64,000 nt of DNA, taken from positions 38,443 through 102,442 of IMG/VR virus record IMGVR_UViG_3300042934_000619; one strand, given 5' to 3'. Shown here one piece after another: positions 7,874 to 15,845 of the stretch. How positions within the stretch are numbered: the first letter of the stretch is position 1; each line of letters starts with the position of its first letter. The position numbers and the translations under genes are program-made. Below the pieces are notes generated by a model. The model was not told the origin of the DNA. It ran no database searches and saw only the letters and a program-made list of their open reading frames with translations. Source of the DNA: a virus.

Positions 7874-8896
7874 ATGGAAAACGTCGAGATCGAGGTCGAC
7901 GGTTGGATGTACCCGGTGGCGCCGCTCGACCCGGAGATGCACGACCGCCCCAGCCCCGCGTTCCCGATCGTCATCACTCCGGCGGTCGCCCAGTCGTGGC
8001 TGCGGTACAACTGGCGTAACCGCAACAAGCGCGGCAAGGGCATCAACGACTACAGCGCCGACATGACCAATGACCGCTTCGACCTCAACGGCACGACCAT
8101 CACCTTCTCCCGTCCGCTCGGACAGGGAGAGGACCCGGACGTCCCCGGCGGCAAGCCGGTCCTGATCGATGGTCAGCACCGGCTGGAGTCCTGCGTCAAG
8201 AGTGGGAAGCCGTTCCTCACCTACGTCATCTACGGACTCGACCCCACCGCCCGGCGTACCGTGGACGGCGGCATAAAGCGTCGCTTCCAGGACATCCTCC
8301 AGATGGATGGCGAGGTCAAGACGGACGTCCTCTCGTCGGTCACGGCGCGCTGTTTCGCCTGGACCATCGGCGACCGTCACCTCACCCTCAAGCGGGCGGG
8401 CATGACCAAGGCGGCGCTGGAGGGATTCCTCAAGGAGCACCCCGAGCTCCGGCGCAGTGTGGACGTGGCGGTCCAGGTTCACGGGGATTTCATCGGATCG
8501 GGCATCCGTAAGTCGGTGGTCGGCACGGCGCACTGGCTGCTCATGCAGGCCGATCCGACCGTCGCTCCCGAGTTCTTCATCCGCCTCGGCGACGGAGCGG
8601 AGATGCCCAAGGACCACCCGATCATGGTCCTGCGTCGGCGCATCATGAAGGACAAGACGGACCGGGAAGCGCGCAGCAAGCGTGACGTCCCGCACGTGCC
8701 GGACTGGCAGCAGCTCTGCTACATCATCCGTACGTGGAACGCGCTGATGGAGGACAAGTCGGACTTCGCGCTGGTGAGCCGGTACGACCACCAGCGTATG
8801 CCCGTCCCGATGACGGCCGTCGAGATCGATCCGTCGAAGAATGTCTGCCTCTCTCTGCTGGTGGACGACGACGACGAGATGCCCAAGGCATCCTGA
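7874..8896 (+). CDS. ParB/sulfiredoxin-fold (DGQHR) protein
   Basis: A 340-residue protein with good ribosome binding site (GGAAGGAGACAGC). The N-terminal domain holds LIDGQHRLESC near residue 98, the DGQHR version of the ParB/Srx nucleotide-binding loop. Unlike partition ParB proteins it has no obvious central helix-turn-helix; the C-terminal half is helical. Proteins of this class in actinophages are usually called ParB-like nuclease-domain proteins; their activity is unclear. The presence of parS-like sites at the right end makes the fold interesting, but direct ParB function is doubtful. Confidence 0.65.
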   Translation: MENVEIEVDGWMYPVAPLDPEMHDRPSPAFPIVITPAVAQSWLRYNWRNRNKRGKGINDYSADMTNDRFDLNGTTITFSRPLGQGEDPDVPGGKPVLIDGQHRLESCVKSGKPFLTYVIYGLDPTARRTVDGGIKRRFQDILQMDGEVKTDVLSSVTARCFAWTIGDRHLTLKRAGMTKAALEGFLKEHPELRRSVDVAVQVHGDFIGSGIRKSVVGTAHWLLMQADPTVAPEFFIRLGDGAEMPKDHPIMVLRRRIMKDKTDREARSKRDVPHVPDWQQLCYIIRTWNALMEDKSDFALVSRYDHQRMPVPMTAVEIDPSKNVCLSLLVDDDDEMPKAS

Positions 8897-8903
8897 CGTA
8901 GCG

Positions 8904-8931
8904 CAGCCGGGGCACATCAGTGCCCCGGCTG
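8904..8931 (+). terminator. terminator hairpin
   Basis: An 11-bp perfect stem, CAGCCGGGGCA/TGCCCCGGCTG, with a 6-nt loop, directly after the DGQHR gene. No U-run. Confidence 0.7.
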
Positions 8932-8950
8932 TACGTATGAAGGTGATGAG

Positions 8951-9409
8951 ATGACAGCTGACTACCGTGTATTGGTCACAGCCAGCCGGGACCTGAAGGA
9001 CCGGCTCCTGGTGCGGCAGCTGCTCGACGACTGCCTGACGATCGCTTTGTACGAAGAGTACGAGCGCCTCGTCGTGGTGCATGGCGCATGCCCGACCGGT
9101 GGTGACGCGTTCGCCGACGAGTGGGCCGTCGAAATGAAGAATGCGGGTATGCCGGTCGACTACGAACGGCATCCCGCTCAAGGGCACCCCACGCAGGACT
9201 TCGGCCCGTGGCCGGGGTGCGGTCCGCGACGGAACGGCTACATGGTTTCCCTGGGTGCGCACGAGTGTCTGGCCCTCATCGGCCCGTGCACATCGACCCG
9301 CTGTCGACGGATTGATCCTCATGGCAGTCATGGCGCCAGTGGCTGCGCCGCCGCAGCGCTCAGGGCGGGGATCAAGGTGGATAAGTGGGATCTGTGGAAG
9401 GCATCCTGA
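8951..9409 (+). CDS. SLOG/YspA-like (DUF2493) protein
   Basis: 152 residues. The start YRVLVTASRDLKD and the later VVVHGACPTGGDAFADEWA match the Rossmann-like SLOG fold of the DUF2493/YspA family, which binds nucleotide-derived ligands (the GxxxGGD loop). HPAQ and a GPCTST loop follow. SLOG proteins are sensors or effectors in nucleotide-signal and conflict systems. Its phage role is unknown. Confidence 0.75.
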   Translation: MTADYRVLVTASRDLKDRLLVRQLLDDCLTIALYEEYERLVVVHGACPTGGDAFADEWAVEMKNAGMPVDYERHPAQGHPTQDFGPWPGCGPRRNGYMVSLGAHECLALIGPCTSTRCRRIDPHGSHGASGCAAAALRAGIKVDKWDLWKAS

Positions 9410-9741
9410 CGGCAGCCGGGCAGCTGGCCCACGTATCCGAGTTCCGGTTCGACTACTGGCACACCGATGTTGAGCACCGGTACTACACGGTGCGTCGTGG
9501 CGTAAATCGCTATGACGGCCGATGGGGTGTCAATGAAGGTGGCGTCATGGGTGTGTACTGGGACGGTGAGGGCTGGGCCCACGTGCGTGGCTCGGGCGCG
9601 TATCGCTATGAGCTGGAAGAGGCGTTGCCGATTGCTCAGCGTCTTGCGTTCGAAGAGAACCAACACGTCATCATGGTCATGGAGAACCGGTTCCCTGGAG
9701 AGTTCCGGGGTGGACCATATGACATGTCCGCAGGAAGGTAG
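9394..9741 (+). CDS. hypothetical protein
   Basis: About 115 residues, probably from the GTG at 9394 overlapping the SLOG gene. Aromatic-rich beta-type sequence (FRFDYWHTDVEHRYYTVRRG, MGVYWDGEGWAHVRG). No family recognised; start uncertain. Confidence 0.55.
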   Translation: MEGILTAAGQLAHVSEFRFDYWHTDVEHRYYTVRRGVNRYDGRWGVNEGGVMGVYWDGEGWAHVRGSGAYRYELEEALPIAQRLAFEENQHVIMVMENRFPGEFRGGPYDMSAGR

Positions 9742-9749
9742 GGAGAGGC

Positions 9750-10151
9750 ATGGCTGAGGAAAAGTACCCCAAGGGATTCACTGTCTGCGTCTACCTGCCG
9801 AACGGGGTGACCGACGAGCAGATCAACCGCGTTGCGGATCACATCTCGGAGGGGGTGTACGGTGACCTGCTCGCCGATCGCGGGCAGTGGGCTCCGTTCG
9901 TGGTCGGGCATAAGGGCGACCTGCTTCAGATCGACCACGAGGGACACGACTGCTGTCCTCCGCACATCTACCTCTCGACGTCGTGCTTTCACGGCAACCA
10001 CAATTACTGTCAGGCTGAGCGTGGCCTGATCGGGAACAAGACGCCCGCTGTTTGCAAATTCTGTGATGCTCCGTGTACGTGCGTCTGTCATGCGCAGATG
10101 CAGGGTAAGAGGCAGGCGGAAGGAGAAGGGCCCCATGTGGATACTCCGTGA
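9750..10151 (+). CDS. Cys/His-rich putative zinc-binding protein
   Basis: 133 residues with a C-terminal cluster of Cys and His (CFHGNHNYC ... CKFCDAPCTCVCH) that could bind two zinc ions. The N-terminal half is alpha/beta. Ribosome binding site GGTAGGGAGAGGC. Function unknown. Confidence 0.65.
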   Translation: MAEEKYPKGFTVCVYLPNGVTDEQINRVADHISEGVYGDLLADRGQWAPFVVGHKGDLLQIDHEGHDCCPPHIYLSTSCFHGNHNYCQAERGLIGNKTPAVCKFCDAPCTCVCHAQMQGKRQAEGEGPHVDTP

Positions 10152-10163
10152 AGGAGAGAGGTA

Positions 10164-10535
10164 ATGACCGGAATCCTGGCGGTATCCGTCTTCCTCAACG
10201 CGCTCCTGATCATCGCGCTCCTGATCAAGCGCGAGTCGCGGAACTGGATGGACGGAATCAAGGAAGCGGATGTTCCGCTTCCGCAGGGGATTCATCGTCC
10301 CGCGTTCCGGCGGTTCGTCTTCGATCGAAAGGTCGACGTGACCGGCATCTCGGGTACGGGCATCCGCGTCGAGGGTGTCGTGTTCAGCGACGGATGGGGC
10401 GTGTCGCACTGGCTTGACATGCCCCCGATGAACGAGCCGAAGACCGAGGTGTGGCACAACCCCGGTGTCGCACCACTCGTCAAGATCAGCGGACACAACG
10501 GGGCCAGCGAGGTAGTCTGGCTCGACAGGCCGTGA
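10164..10535 (+). CDS. membrane-anchored hypothetical protein
   Basis: 123 residues: an N-terminal membrane anchor (residues 3-21, ILAVSVFLNALLIIALLI) followed by a soluble beta-rich domain. Ribosome binding site GAAGGAGAGAGGTA. No family recognised. Confidence 0.65.
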   Translation: MTGILAVSVFLNALLIIALLIKRESRNWMDGIKEADVPLPQGIHRPAFRRFVFDRKVDVTGISGTGIRVEGVVFSDGWGVSHWLDMPPMNEPKTEVWHNPGVAPLVKISGHNGASEVVWLDRP

Positions 10536-10570
10536 TACCTTCAACTCGAAGGCGACAAGGGAGAGATGAC

Positions 10571-10765
10571 ATGACGGACAACCAGAAGGACAAGACGGTG
10601 CAGGAGATTCGAGAGGAAGAGCGCAAGCGCCTTGAGCGGTTCACTCGCGGCGCCGCGAGCGAGAGCGCCGCGACCGTGGTCGCGATTACCGTGGCTTCGG
10701 TCAGCTCCTCGTCTTCGTCGAGCTGCGACACCTCGTCCTCGTCGGACGGCGGATGCGCCGCCTGA
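10571..10765 (+). CDS. small protein with Ser/Cys-rich tail (RiPP-precursor-like)
   Basis: A 64-residue protein behind AAGGGAGAGATGAC. A charged helical first half (QEIREEERKRLERFTRG) leads to an Ala/Val stretch and a C-terminus of Ser runs and two Cys (SSSSSSSCDTSSSSDGGCAA). The leader-plus-core arrangement resembles precursors of ribosomally made modified peptides such as lanthipeptides. No modifying enzyme is seen nearby, so this may be coincidental low complexity. A terminator follows. Confidence 0.55.
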   Translation: MTDNQKDKTVQEIREEERKRLERFTRGAASESAATVVAITVASVSSSSSSSCDTSSSSDGGCAA

Positions 10766-10770
10766 AAAAC

Positions 10771-10797
10771 CCCCGCCTTCCCTGAATGAGGGCGGGT
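10771..10797 (+). terminator. terminator-like hairpin
   Basis: CCCGCC (10772-10777) pairs with GGCGGG (10791-10796) right after the Ser-rich gene. The stretch 10798-10979 holds no gene I can support. Confidence 0.5.
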
Positions 10798-10979
10798 CAG
10801 GGCAGCACCCGTCCGAGCCCCCAGCTCCTGCGGGTTGTGGTGAAACCGGCTGACGTCCCGGTGCCCGACGGCGTCATGCGTCACTGGTGGCCGTGCGTAG
10901 GTTTTCTTCCATTTCCTTACGTACGGGCCCGGGGCAACTCGGCTGACATGCCCGAGGGCGCATGCATGTCACCGTACAT

Positions 10980-11080
10980 GGGCGGGTAGCTCAATGGGCG
11001 CATGAGGAGGTGGCCACCTTCGATTGCATATGCCGATGGTAGAGCGCCGGAGGTTGCGGGTTCGAGTCCCGTCCCGTCCA
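10980..11080 (+). ncRNA. tRNA-like RNA without anticodon arm
   Basis: A 101-nt element. The acceptor stem GGGCGGG/CCCGTCC pairs over all 7 bp, TA and a D-stem (GCTC ... GAGC) are present, and the T-arm is perfect (GCGGG TTCGAGT CCCGT) with discriminator A. But only GCCGG and AGGTT separate the D-stem from the T-arm, so no anticodon arm exists. Instead, about 35 extra bases sit inside the D-loop, including the palindrome AGGTGGCCACCT. It cannot decode codons and resembles tRNA mimics rather than tRNAs; a relative of the Y-RNA modules at 21,639 is possible. Confidence 0.6.
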
Positions 11081-11141
11081 CGCAGGGTGCGCCAGAGATG
11101 TCTGCCGTCGGGTGGACGCGCACGGAGACCCGACACCGCGA

Positions 11142-11178
11142 AGCGTCCGAACGTGTGATCCAGTTCGGACGCTTTTGC
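11142..11178 (+). terminator. Rho-independent terminator
   Basis: An 11-bp perfect stem, AGCGTCCGAAC/GTTCGGACGCT, followed by TTTTGCT. It ends the transcript of the tRNA-like RNA. Confidence 0.9.
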
Positions 11179-11219
11179 TGTATCATTCTGCATAGGCAGG
11201 CGAATGGAAAACCGGGGAA

Positions 11220-11465
11220 ATGAAGAAGATGGTTCAAGGCGCCACTATTGCTGGCGCCTTTTTCGTTCTCACTGGGTGTGTTTCCGGGGCGGTTGACGAC
11301 AAGCGCGCCCCTGGAATGCCGGGGGAGAAGCAGTACGAGATACTGGTCGAGAACGACCAGCCGTACGGACCGGACAGATTCTGGCTTAAAGTCACCGAAA
11401 GAACGTGGGATAACTGCCATCTCGGTGACCAGATAGAGGACTGCCAGGTTGACGGAGCTTCTTGA
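11220..11465 (+). CDS. small lipoprotein
   Basis: 81 residues with a bacterial lipoprotein signal: MKKM, a hydrophobic stretch and the lipobox LTGC (Cys 20). The mature part is short, acidic and has two Cys (NCHLGDQIEDCQ), which could form a disulfide. Probably anchored on the outer face of the membrane. A surface lipoprotein fits a superinfection-exclusion role, but that is inference. Confidence 0.75.
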   Translation: MKKMVQGATIAGAFFVLTGCVSGAVDDKRAPGMPGEKQYEILVENDQPYGPDRFWLKVTERTWDNCHLGDQIEDCQVDGAS

Positions 11466-11491
11466 TCCCGAGTAGCCTCGGGATCAAGAAG
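11458..11491 (+). terminator. 15-bp terminator hairpin
   Basis: CTTCTTGATCCCGAG pairs perfectly with CTCGGGATCAAGAAG across a TAGC loop. The stem overlaps the stop codon of the lipoprotein gene. Confidence 0.8.
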
Positions 11492-11510
11492 GTGAAAGTG
11501 GAAGGTGACA

Positions 11511-11801
11511 ATGACGATGGATGGTCTTTTCGGTGTGTTCGATGGTGTCGATCGTGTGGCGCAGTTCAGCGACGACGAGGCGGCCGAGGAGTTCCGGCGC
11601 GAAGCGCTCGAACTCGATGTCCCCGAGTTCTTCCGCCGACCGGCGTACGATGACCTCCAGGTCTACGAGGTCCCACAGGGTTACGATGTGCTGCACCGCC
11701 TGCTCCTGGGACTCCGACGGTCGCGGAACCAGGATCTCGCGGTGACGGCGGCCCTGACCAGGCTGAACCGGGAGCGGAGGGCGGCGGACCGTGACGCGTG
11801 A
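11511..11801 (+). CDS. small hypothetical protein
   Basis: 96 residues, acidic first half (FSDDEAAEEFRREALELDVPEFF) and basic C-terminal helix. Ribosome binding site GAAGGTGACA. Overlaps the next gene by 11 bases. No family recognised. Confidence 0.6.
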   Translation: MTMDGLFGVFDGVDRVAQFSDDEAAEEFRREALELDVPEFFRRPAYDDLQVYEVPQGYDVLHRLLLGLRRSRNQDLAVTAALTRLNRERRAADRDA

Positions 11802-12012
11802 GTGTGACAACGATGACTGTGACTACGAGACGTACGTCAACGACGACGGACGCCCCCGAGTCCGGTGGATTCACGTGGAGGGATGTGAGGGTCCTGTGCC
11901 CTTCGATGAACTTCGTGAAGAGAATGCGCCAAGGGACAGCTTCCTCGCCTACTTGGAGGCGCGCATGCCGGGAATCCGTAGCGTCAAGGGACCTGAGTTG
12001 ACGGAAAGTTGA
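11791..12012 (+). CDS. small putative zinc-binding protein
   Basis: 73 residues from a GTG. CDNDDCDYETYVNDDGR then HVEGC suggests a small CxxxxC/HxxxC metal site. Otherwise acidic. Function unknown. The 173-base gap after it has no recognised feature. Confidence 0.55.
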   Translation: MTRECDNDDCDYETYVNDDGRPRVRWIHVEGCEGPVPFDELREENAPRDSFLAYLEARMPGIRSVKGPELTES

Positions 12013-12185
12013 CGGCGCTGTTCGTTGAACAGTGTTCCACAGGTGATCGTTTGTAAGGTGCAACCTGTCTGTTACTGTTCGGTCAGAAGGAGAAAAGAAG
12101 CGCCAGGAACTCACCGTTCGCCCCGCATCGTGTCGGGTAATCGGGAGGAAGCCGGAAAGCGCCTGGAGAAGGAGAAGGAAGACTG

Positions 12186-12743
12186 ATGACAGTGACCAAT
12201 GAGAACGAACCGGGCGCAGCGCGGAAGATCGTTGTGAGAGACCAGGTGGGTCCCCTTGAGTTCTACGGGGAACTCGTCGCCGACCTCTCCTGGACCAACG
12301 TCGAAGCGGAACAGTACGGACACCATCGGTGGACGAACCTCACGCTGTACCGCGTCCTGCAAGACGGCTCGGCGTACGCGTACGCACTCCAGGTCGTAGG
12401 CCGGAGCGTGATGTACCACCGGGCCGGTGGGGATTGCAAGAGCGGCCAGCCACGCACGGTGGCGTCGCTGAAGGGTGACAGCAGGCGGTGGGACGAGCTT
12501 AAGGTCTGCCCGAAATGCTACCCGGAGGATCTTGAGGACATGACGCCGACCACCGTGGTCTTCGTGGAGGAAGACATCCCGACCCTCTTCCGGTGCGTCG
12601 ATGCCTCGGAGGTGGTCAAGGTTCTGCATGGCCGGAGCAGGAGGGAGCGAGGCAGCAACGGGCTCAGTCTGAAGCTGCTCCAGATCTCCTCGGAGCGTGA
12701 CGAGGAGATCGCGAAGGTACTTCGTCAGGCGCGGAGTCTCTGA
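12186..12743 (+). CDS. hypothetical protein
   Basis: 185 residues with a strong ribosome binding site (GAGAAGGAGAAGGAAG). Alpha/beta sequence; a CKSG ... CPKC pair could be a zinc site. It is the last gene before the terminator and the replication promoter. No family recognised. Confidence 0.65.
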   Translation: MTVTNENEPGAARKIVVRDQVGPLEFYGELVADLSWTNVEAEQYGHHRWTNLTLYRVLQDGSAYAYALQVVGRSVMYHRAGGDCKSGQPRTVASLKGDSRRWDELKVCPKCYPEDLEDMTPTTVVFVEEDIPTLFRCVDASEVVKVLHGRSRRERGSNGLSLKLLQISSERDEEIAKVLRQARSL

Positions 12744-12795
12744 GGGGTTACATCCTCGGACTCCGGGAACCCGTGCAGTAGCCCATCCCGAAGCG

Positions 12796-12829
12796 CCGCC
12801 CGTCGAGCATCCCCCCGCTCGACGGGCGG
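12796..12829 (+). terminator. terminator hairpin
   Basis: A 13-bp perfect stem, CCGCCCGTCGAGC/GCTCGACGGGCGG, with an 8-nt loop, followed by TCCTCATTTCC. It insulates the replication module from the upstream genes. Confidence 0.85.
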
Positions 12830-12848
12830 TCCTCATTTCCGGCCCAGG

Positions 12849-12877
12849 TTGACAGGTCGGGTTGACGAACGTATAAT
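12849..12877 (+). promoter_or_regulatory. consensus sigma-70/HrdB promoter
   Basis: TTGACA at 12849-12854 and TATAAT at 12872-12877 are separated by exactly 17 bases: a perfect consensus vegetative promoter. It faces the DNA polymerase gene, with a start expected near 12884. It probably drives the whole overlapping replication cluster. Confidence 0.93.
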
Positions 12878-12904
12878 CTCCCATCCGGCGAGATCCGGTG
12901 TTAT

Positions 12905-12926
12905 CTTCCTGCTCTGAGGCAGGAAG
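12905..12926 (+). promoter_or_regulatory. hairpin covering the polymerase ribosome binding site
   Basis: CTTCCTG (12905-12911) can pair with CAGGAAG (12920-12926), which includes the Shine-Dalgarno sequence AGGAAGG of the DNA polymerase gene (start 12935). This 7-bp hairpin in the leader could limit polymerase translation. Confidence 0.45.
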
Positions 12927-12934
12927 GCAGACAT

Positions 12935-14716
12935 GTGACATCACCACTCGCTGACGTAAGCCTTCACCTCGTCGAGAGCATCGACGACGCGATGGCGCTC
13001 AAGCGGTGGCTTGGTGAACGACACGACGGCATCGTTGCGTTCGACACCGAGTCCGGAGGGCTTTCGCCCTGGAAGACTGAACTGCGCATGGTTCAGTTCG
13101 GAGACAAGCGGACCGGCTGGGCTGTCCCCTGGGAGCGATGGGGCGGTGTCGCCCTGGAGATCTTCCAGTCCTACGAGGGTGAGTGGGCCGCCCACAACGG
13201 CATCCATGACTGGAAGTTCCTCTCCGTCAAGGCCGGGTACGACGTGCCGTGGGAGCGGATGCACGACACGCTCACCATGGCCCGAATAGATGACCCCTCC
13301 CGGGCCAACGGCCTGAAGCCGCTGGGCAGTTCGCTGATCGACCGGCGTGCCGTCGCCGGGCAGAAGGCCCTCGACGAGGGCATGGCGGCGAACAAGTGGA
13401 ACTGGGCTACGGTGCCCATCAACTACCCGCCGTACTGGATCTACAGTGCGCTCGATCCCGTGATCACGTCGCACCTGCATGACCACCTGGCCCCACGGGT
13501 CCTCGCCTCCGCGCCGGAGGCGTACGACCTGGAGCGCGCGGCCAACCGGATCTGCACCAAGATGATGATGAAGGGGATGCAGCTCGACGTCCCCTACGTC
13601 GAGCGGGCCATCGCGACGTACGAGGAGACCAGCGGCAAGATCCGGGACTGGCTGATCAAGGCTCATCAGATCACGAGCCCCGTGTCCGCCGGGCAGATCC
13701 GCCGGGCCTTCGAACGTCTCGGGCAGGACGTCCTGTTCTGGACGAGGACCGGCCAGCCGCAGTTCACCAAGGCGACCCTCGGCTTCTACGTGGAGCAGGG
13801 GCAGAACGATGCCGTCAAGCAGCTGGCCAAGTACCTGCTCGCCGTCCGCAAGGCCGACAAGTTCCCGCGCGACTACCTGCACAAGTTCCTCAACCTGCGG
13901 GACGCCGGGGACATCCTGCGGATGAACATCAACGTCATGGGCGCGATCACCAGTCGCATGTCCGTGTCGGAACCACCGCTCCAACAGCTCTCCCGTGACG
14001 AGGCGATGATCCGGGGGTCGTTCGTTCCGCGCGACGGGCTGGTCCTTCTCTCGTGCGACCTCGACCAGATCGAACTGCGGATGATCGCCGACGCCTCGGC
14101 CGACGAAGGACTCATCCGGGCGATCCATGAGGCCGACGCCACCGGCACCAACGTGTTCCTCGTCATCGGCCGTGAGATGTACGGCGAGAAGATCACGAAG
14201 AAGGATCCGCGCTATACCTCACTGAAGGCGTTTGTGTACGCCCGTGCGTATGGCGCCGGGCCGGAGGAACTCGCGGAGACGGCTGGCATCCCTATCGAGA
14301 CCGTGGTCCACATCGAGACCCTGTTCAACGAGAACTTCCCCGGCATGCGCCGGATCTCGGACGAGCTGATCAGCGCGGCCAGGCAGATGCGCGCACGAGG
14401 TGAACGAGCCGGTGTCCGGCTGAAGTCGGGCCGCTTCATCCCGCTCAAGCAGGGCAAGGACTACACCGCCCTGAACTACAAGACGCAGGGACCGGCCGCC
14501 GAGTACATGAAGCGCTCGCTCGTGAACCTCGACGCGTCCGGCCTCGGGGACAACCTGCTCCTCCCGATCCACGACGAAGTCCTCCTCGAAGCTCCGGCGT
14601 CGGAAGCCGAGGAAGTCCTGAAGGTCGTTGAGGAGTGCATGACAGACCGCGAGAACTACGCGGTTCCTCTGACGGCGGGCGGTTCGATCCTGCCGGAACG
14701 GTGGGTGAAGACGTGA
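12935..14716 (+). CDS. DNA polymerase, family A with 3'-5' exonuclease
   Basis: 593 residues. The N-terminal DEDD exonuclease has FDTES (residues 36-40, metal-binding Asp/Glu), HNGIHDWKFL and YSALDP. The polymerase domain has motif A (CDLDQIELRMIA, near 370), motif B (KAFVYARAYGAG) and motif C (IHDEV, near 537). There is no 5'-3' nuclease domain, as usual for phage enzymes. It replicates the phage genome in the cytosol. It starts at GTG, heads a run of overlapping replication genes, and follows the consensus promoter and the SD hairpin. Confidence 0.95.
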   Translation: MTSPLADVSLHLVESIDDAMALKRWLGERHDGIVAFDTESGGLSPWKTELRMVQFGDKRTGWAVPWERWGGVALEIFQSYEGEWAAHNGIHDWKFLSVKAGYDVPWERMHDTLTMARIDDPSRANGLKPLGSSLIDRRAVAGQKALDEGMAANKWNWATVPINYPPYWIYSALDPVITSHLHDHLAPRVLASAPEAYDLERAANRICTKMMMKGMQLDVPYVERAIATYEETSGKIRDWLIKAHQITSPVSAGQIRRAFERLGQDVLFWTRTGQPQFTKATLGFYVEQGQNDAVKQLAKYLLAVRKADKFPRDYLHKFLNLRDAGDILRMNINVMGAITSRMSVSEPPLQQLSRDEAMIRGSFVPRDGLVLLSCDLDQIELRMIADASADEGLIRAIHEADATGTNVFLVIGREMYGEKITKKDPRYTSLKAFVYARAYGAGPEELAETAGIPIETVVHIETLFNENFPGMRRISDELISAARQMRARGERAGVRLKSGRFIPLKQGKDYTALNYKTQGPAAEYMKRSLVNLDASGLGDNLLLPIHDEVLLEAPASEAEEVLKVVEECMTDRENYAVPLTAGGSILPERWVKT

Positions 14717-14982
14717 CCCGGATCCTCAGGTACATCGTCCCGGTCGATGACGAGTGGCACACCGTCTACACCGCCGGGCGCCCACTTCATGTCGCCTGCC
14801 GATCCGCCGACGTGGTGGAGTTCTGGGCATGGGAGTCAGCAACGGAACTCCCCACGGAGTACCGGGTCTACGGCACCGGACACCCGGTCGAGCCCGGCGC
14901 AACGTATGTTGGTACAGCACTTACTCCCGGAGGTCACCTGGTCTGGCACCTGGTGACGCGCGTGGCAGGAGGATCGTCGTGA
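14713..14982 (+). CDS. small hypothetical protein (replication cluster)
   Basis: 89 residues from a GTG overlapping the polymerase stop. A short beta-rich protein (TRILRYIVPVDDEWHTV ... GTGHPVEPGATYVGTA) of a type common beside polymerase genes in actinophages. Function unknown. Coupled to the RuvC-like gene by a GTGA overlap. Confidence 0.7.
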   Translation: MTRILRYIVPVDDEWHTVYTAGRPLHVACRSADVVEFWAWESATELPTEYRVYGTGHPVEPGATYVGTALTPGGHLVWHLVTRVAGGSS

Positions 14983-15464
14983 GCGAAGAGCGGAACCTCG
15001 TCGTCTGGGCTGACCCCGGTCTCATGACCGGCCTGGCCTGGTATGACGTCGCGGCGGGAGACTTCCAGTCGGGCCAGTACGGACCCGACGACCTCGTGCG
15101 CAAGCTCGACCAGCTTGGCGCCGTCCATGCCGCTCGCATGGTGCTGGGGTATGAGAAGTTCATCGCCACGTCCGGTGGCGCGAGGACCAGTTCGTCTTCG
15201 CACTCGCAGCGAGCGATCAGGGTTCTCGACGACTGGGCGTACGGATCCCAGGTGCCGGTGCTCCGGTCGCAACCGTCGTCAGCTCGCAACCTCGGACAGG
15301 TCGTGTGGCTTCGTCGGCTCGGCTGGTACAAGCCCGGCAAGGGGCACGCAAATGACGCCGCTCAGCACCTTCTTGCGGATCTGCTCAAGCGTCAGCCCAT
15401 GCCACACGCGATACGAGCGAAGCTCTTCCCGGGATACACAGCGCGTGGTAACCTCGCCACCTGA
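14979..15464 (+). CDS. RuvC-like Holliday junction resolvase
   Basis: 161 residues with an RNase H fold: VVWADPGLMTGLAWYD at the N-terminus (first catalytic Asp), a Glu in LGYEKF and the C-terminal HANDAAQHLLADLL (final Asp pair). This is the layout of RuvC/phage resolvases that cut four-way junctions before packaging. Starts at GTG overlapping the previous stop. Confidence 0.75.
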   Translation: MSEERNLVVWADPGLMTGLAWYDVAAGDFQSGQYGPDDLVRKLDQLGAVHAARMVLGYEKFIATSGGARTSSSSHSQRAIRVLDDWAYGSQVPVLRSQPSSARNLGQVVWLRRLGWYKPGKGHANDAAQHLLADLLKRQPMPHAIRAKLFPGYTARGNLAT

Positions 15465-15515
15465 GCAAACAAGCAGCTCAGAGCGCTCTTCAAGCGCAGC
15501 ACACAGGGAGATGGT

Positions 15516-15845
15516 GTGCCTGTCGCTGAGATAGTTGACGGAAGAGTCGCAATCCGTACGCAGTACCACGAACGTCACCTGGTTCAACAGGTCCCCGGAG
15601 CACGCTATGACAAGCGCGGGGGATACTGGACGGCGCCGCTCAGTTGGCCGACATGTGTGGTCCTTCGTGGTCTCTTCGGAGAGCGACTAGAAATCGGTAC
15701 CGACCTCGCCGAGTGGTCTTGGCGGATTTACAGGGCGAGGATCGGTCCCGCACTCCAACTCAGACACGCAATGGAGTTGTCCCCGGACGACCCCGTGGCA
15801 AAGATCATCGACCTCGTGGAATCACGCATGGAAGGCGGCGGATGA
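15516..15845 (+). CDS. helicase-associated small protein
   Basis: 109 residues from a GTG. The pattern YHERHLVQQVPGARYDKRGGYWTAPL resembles the HARP-like N-terminal domain that precedes SNF2/SMARCAL1-type helicases. Its stop overlaps the helicase start (ATGA), so the two probably form a split version of such an enzyme and recognise DNA together. Confidence 0.7.
   Translation: MPVAEIVDGRVAIRTQYHERHLVQQVPGARYDKRGGYWTAPLSWPTCVVLRGLFGERLEIGTDLAEWSWRIYRARIGPALQLRHAMELSPDDPVAKIIDLVESRMEGGG

Noticed and set aside
10786-10989. 67-codon frame upstream of the tRNA-like RNA
   Set aside because: It starts inside a terminator region, runs into the tRNA-like element and has no ribosome binding site.
12941-14128. 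395-codon minus-strand frame inside the DNA polymerase gene
   Set aside because: A shadow of the polymerase gene in the opposite strand; the plus-strand product has all polymerase motifs.
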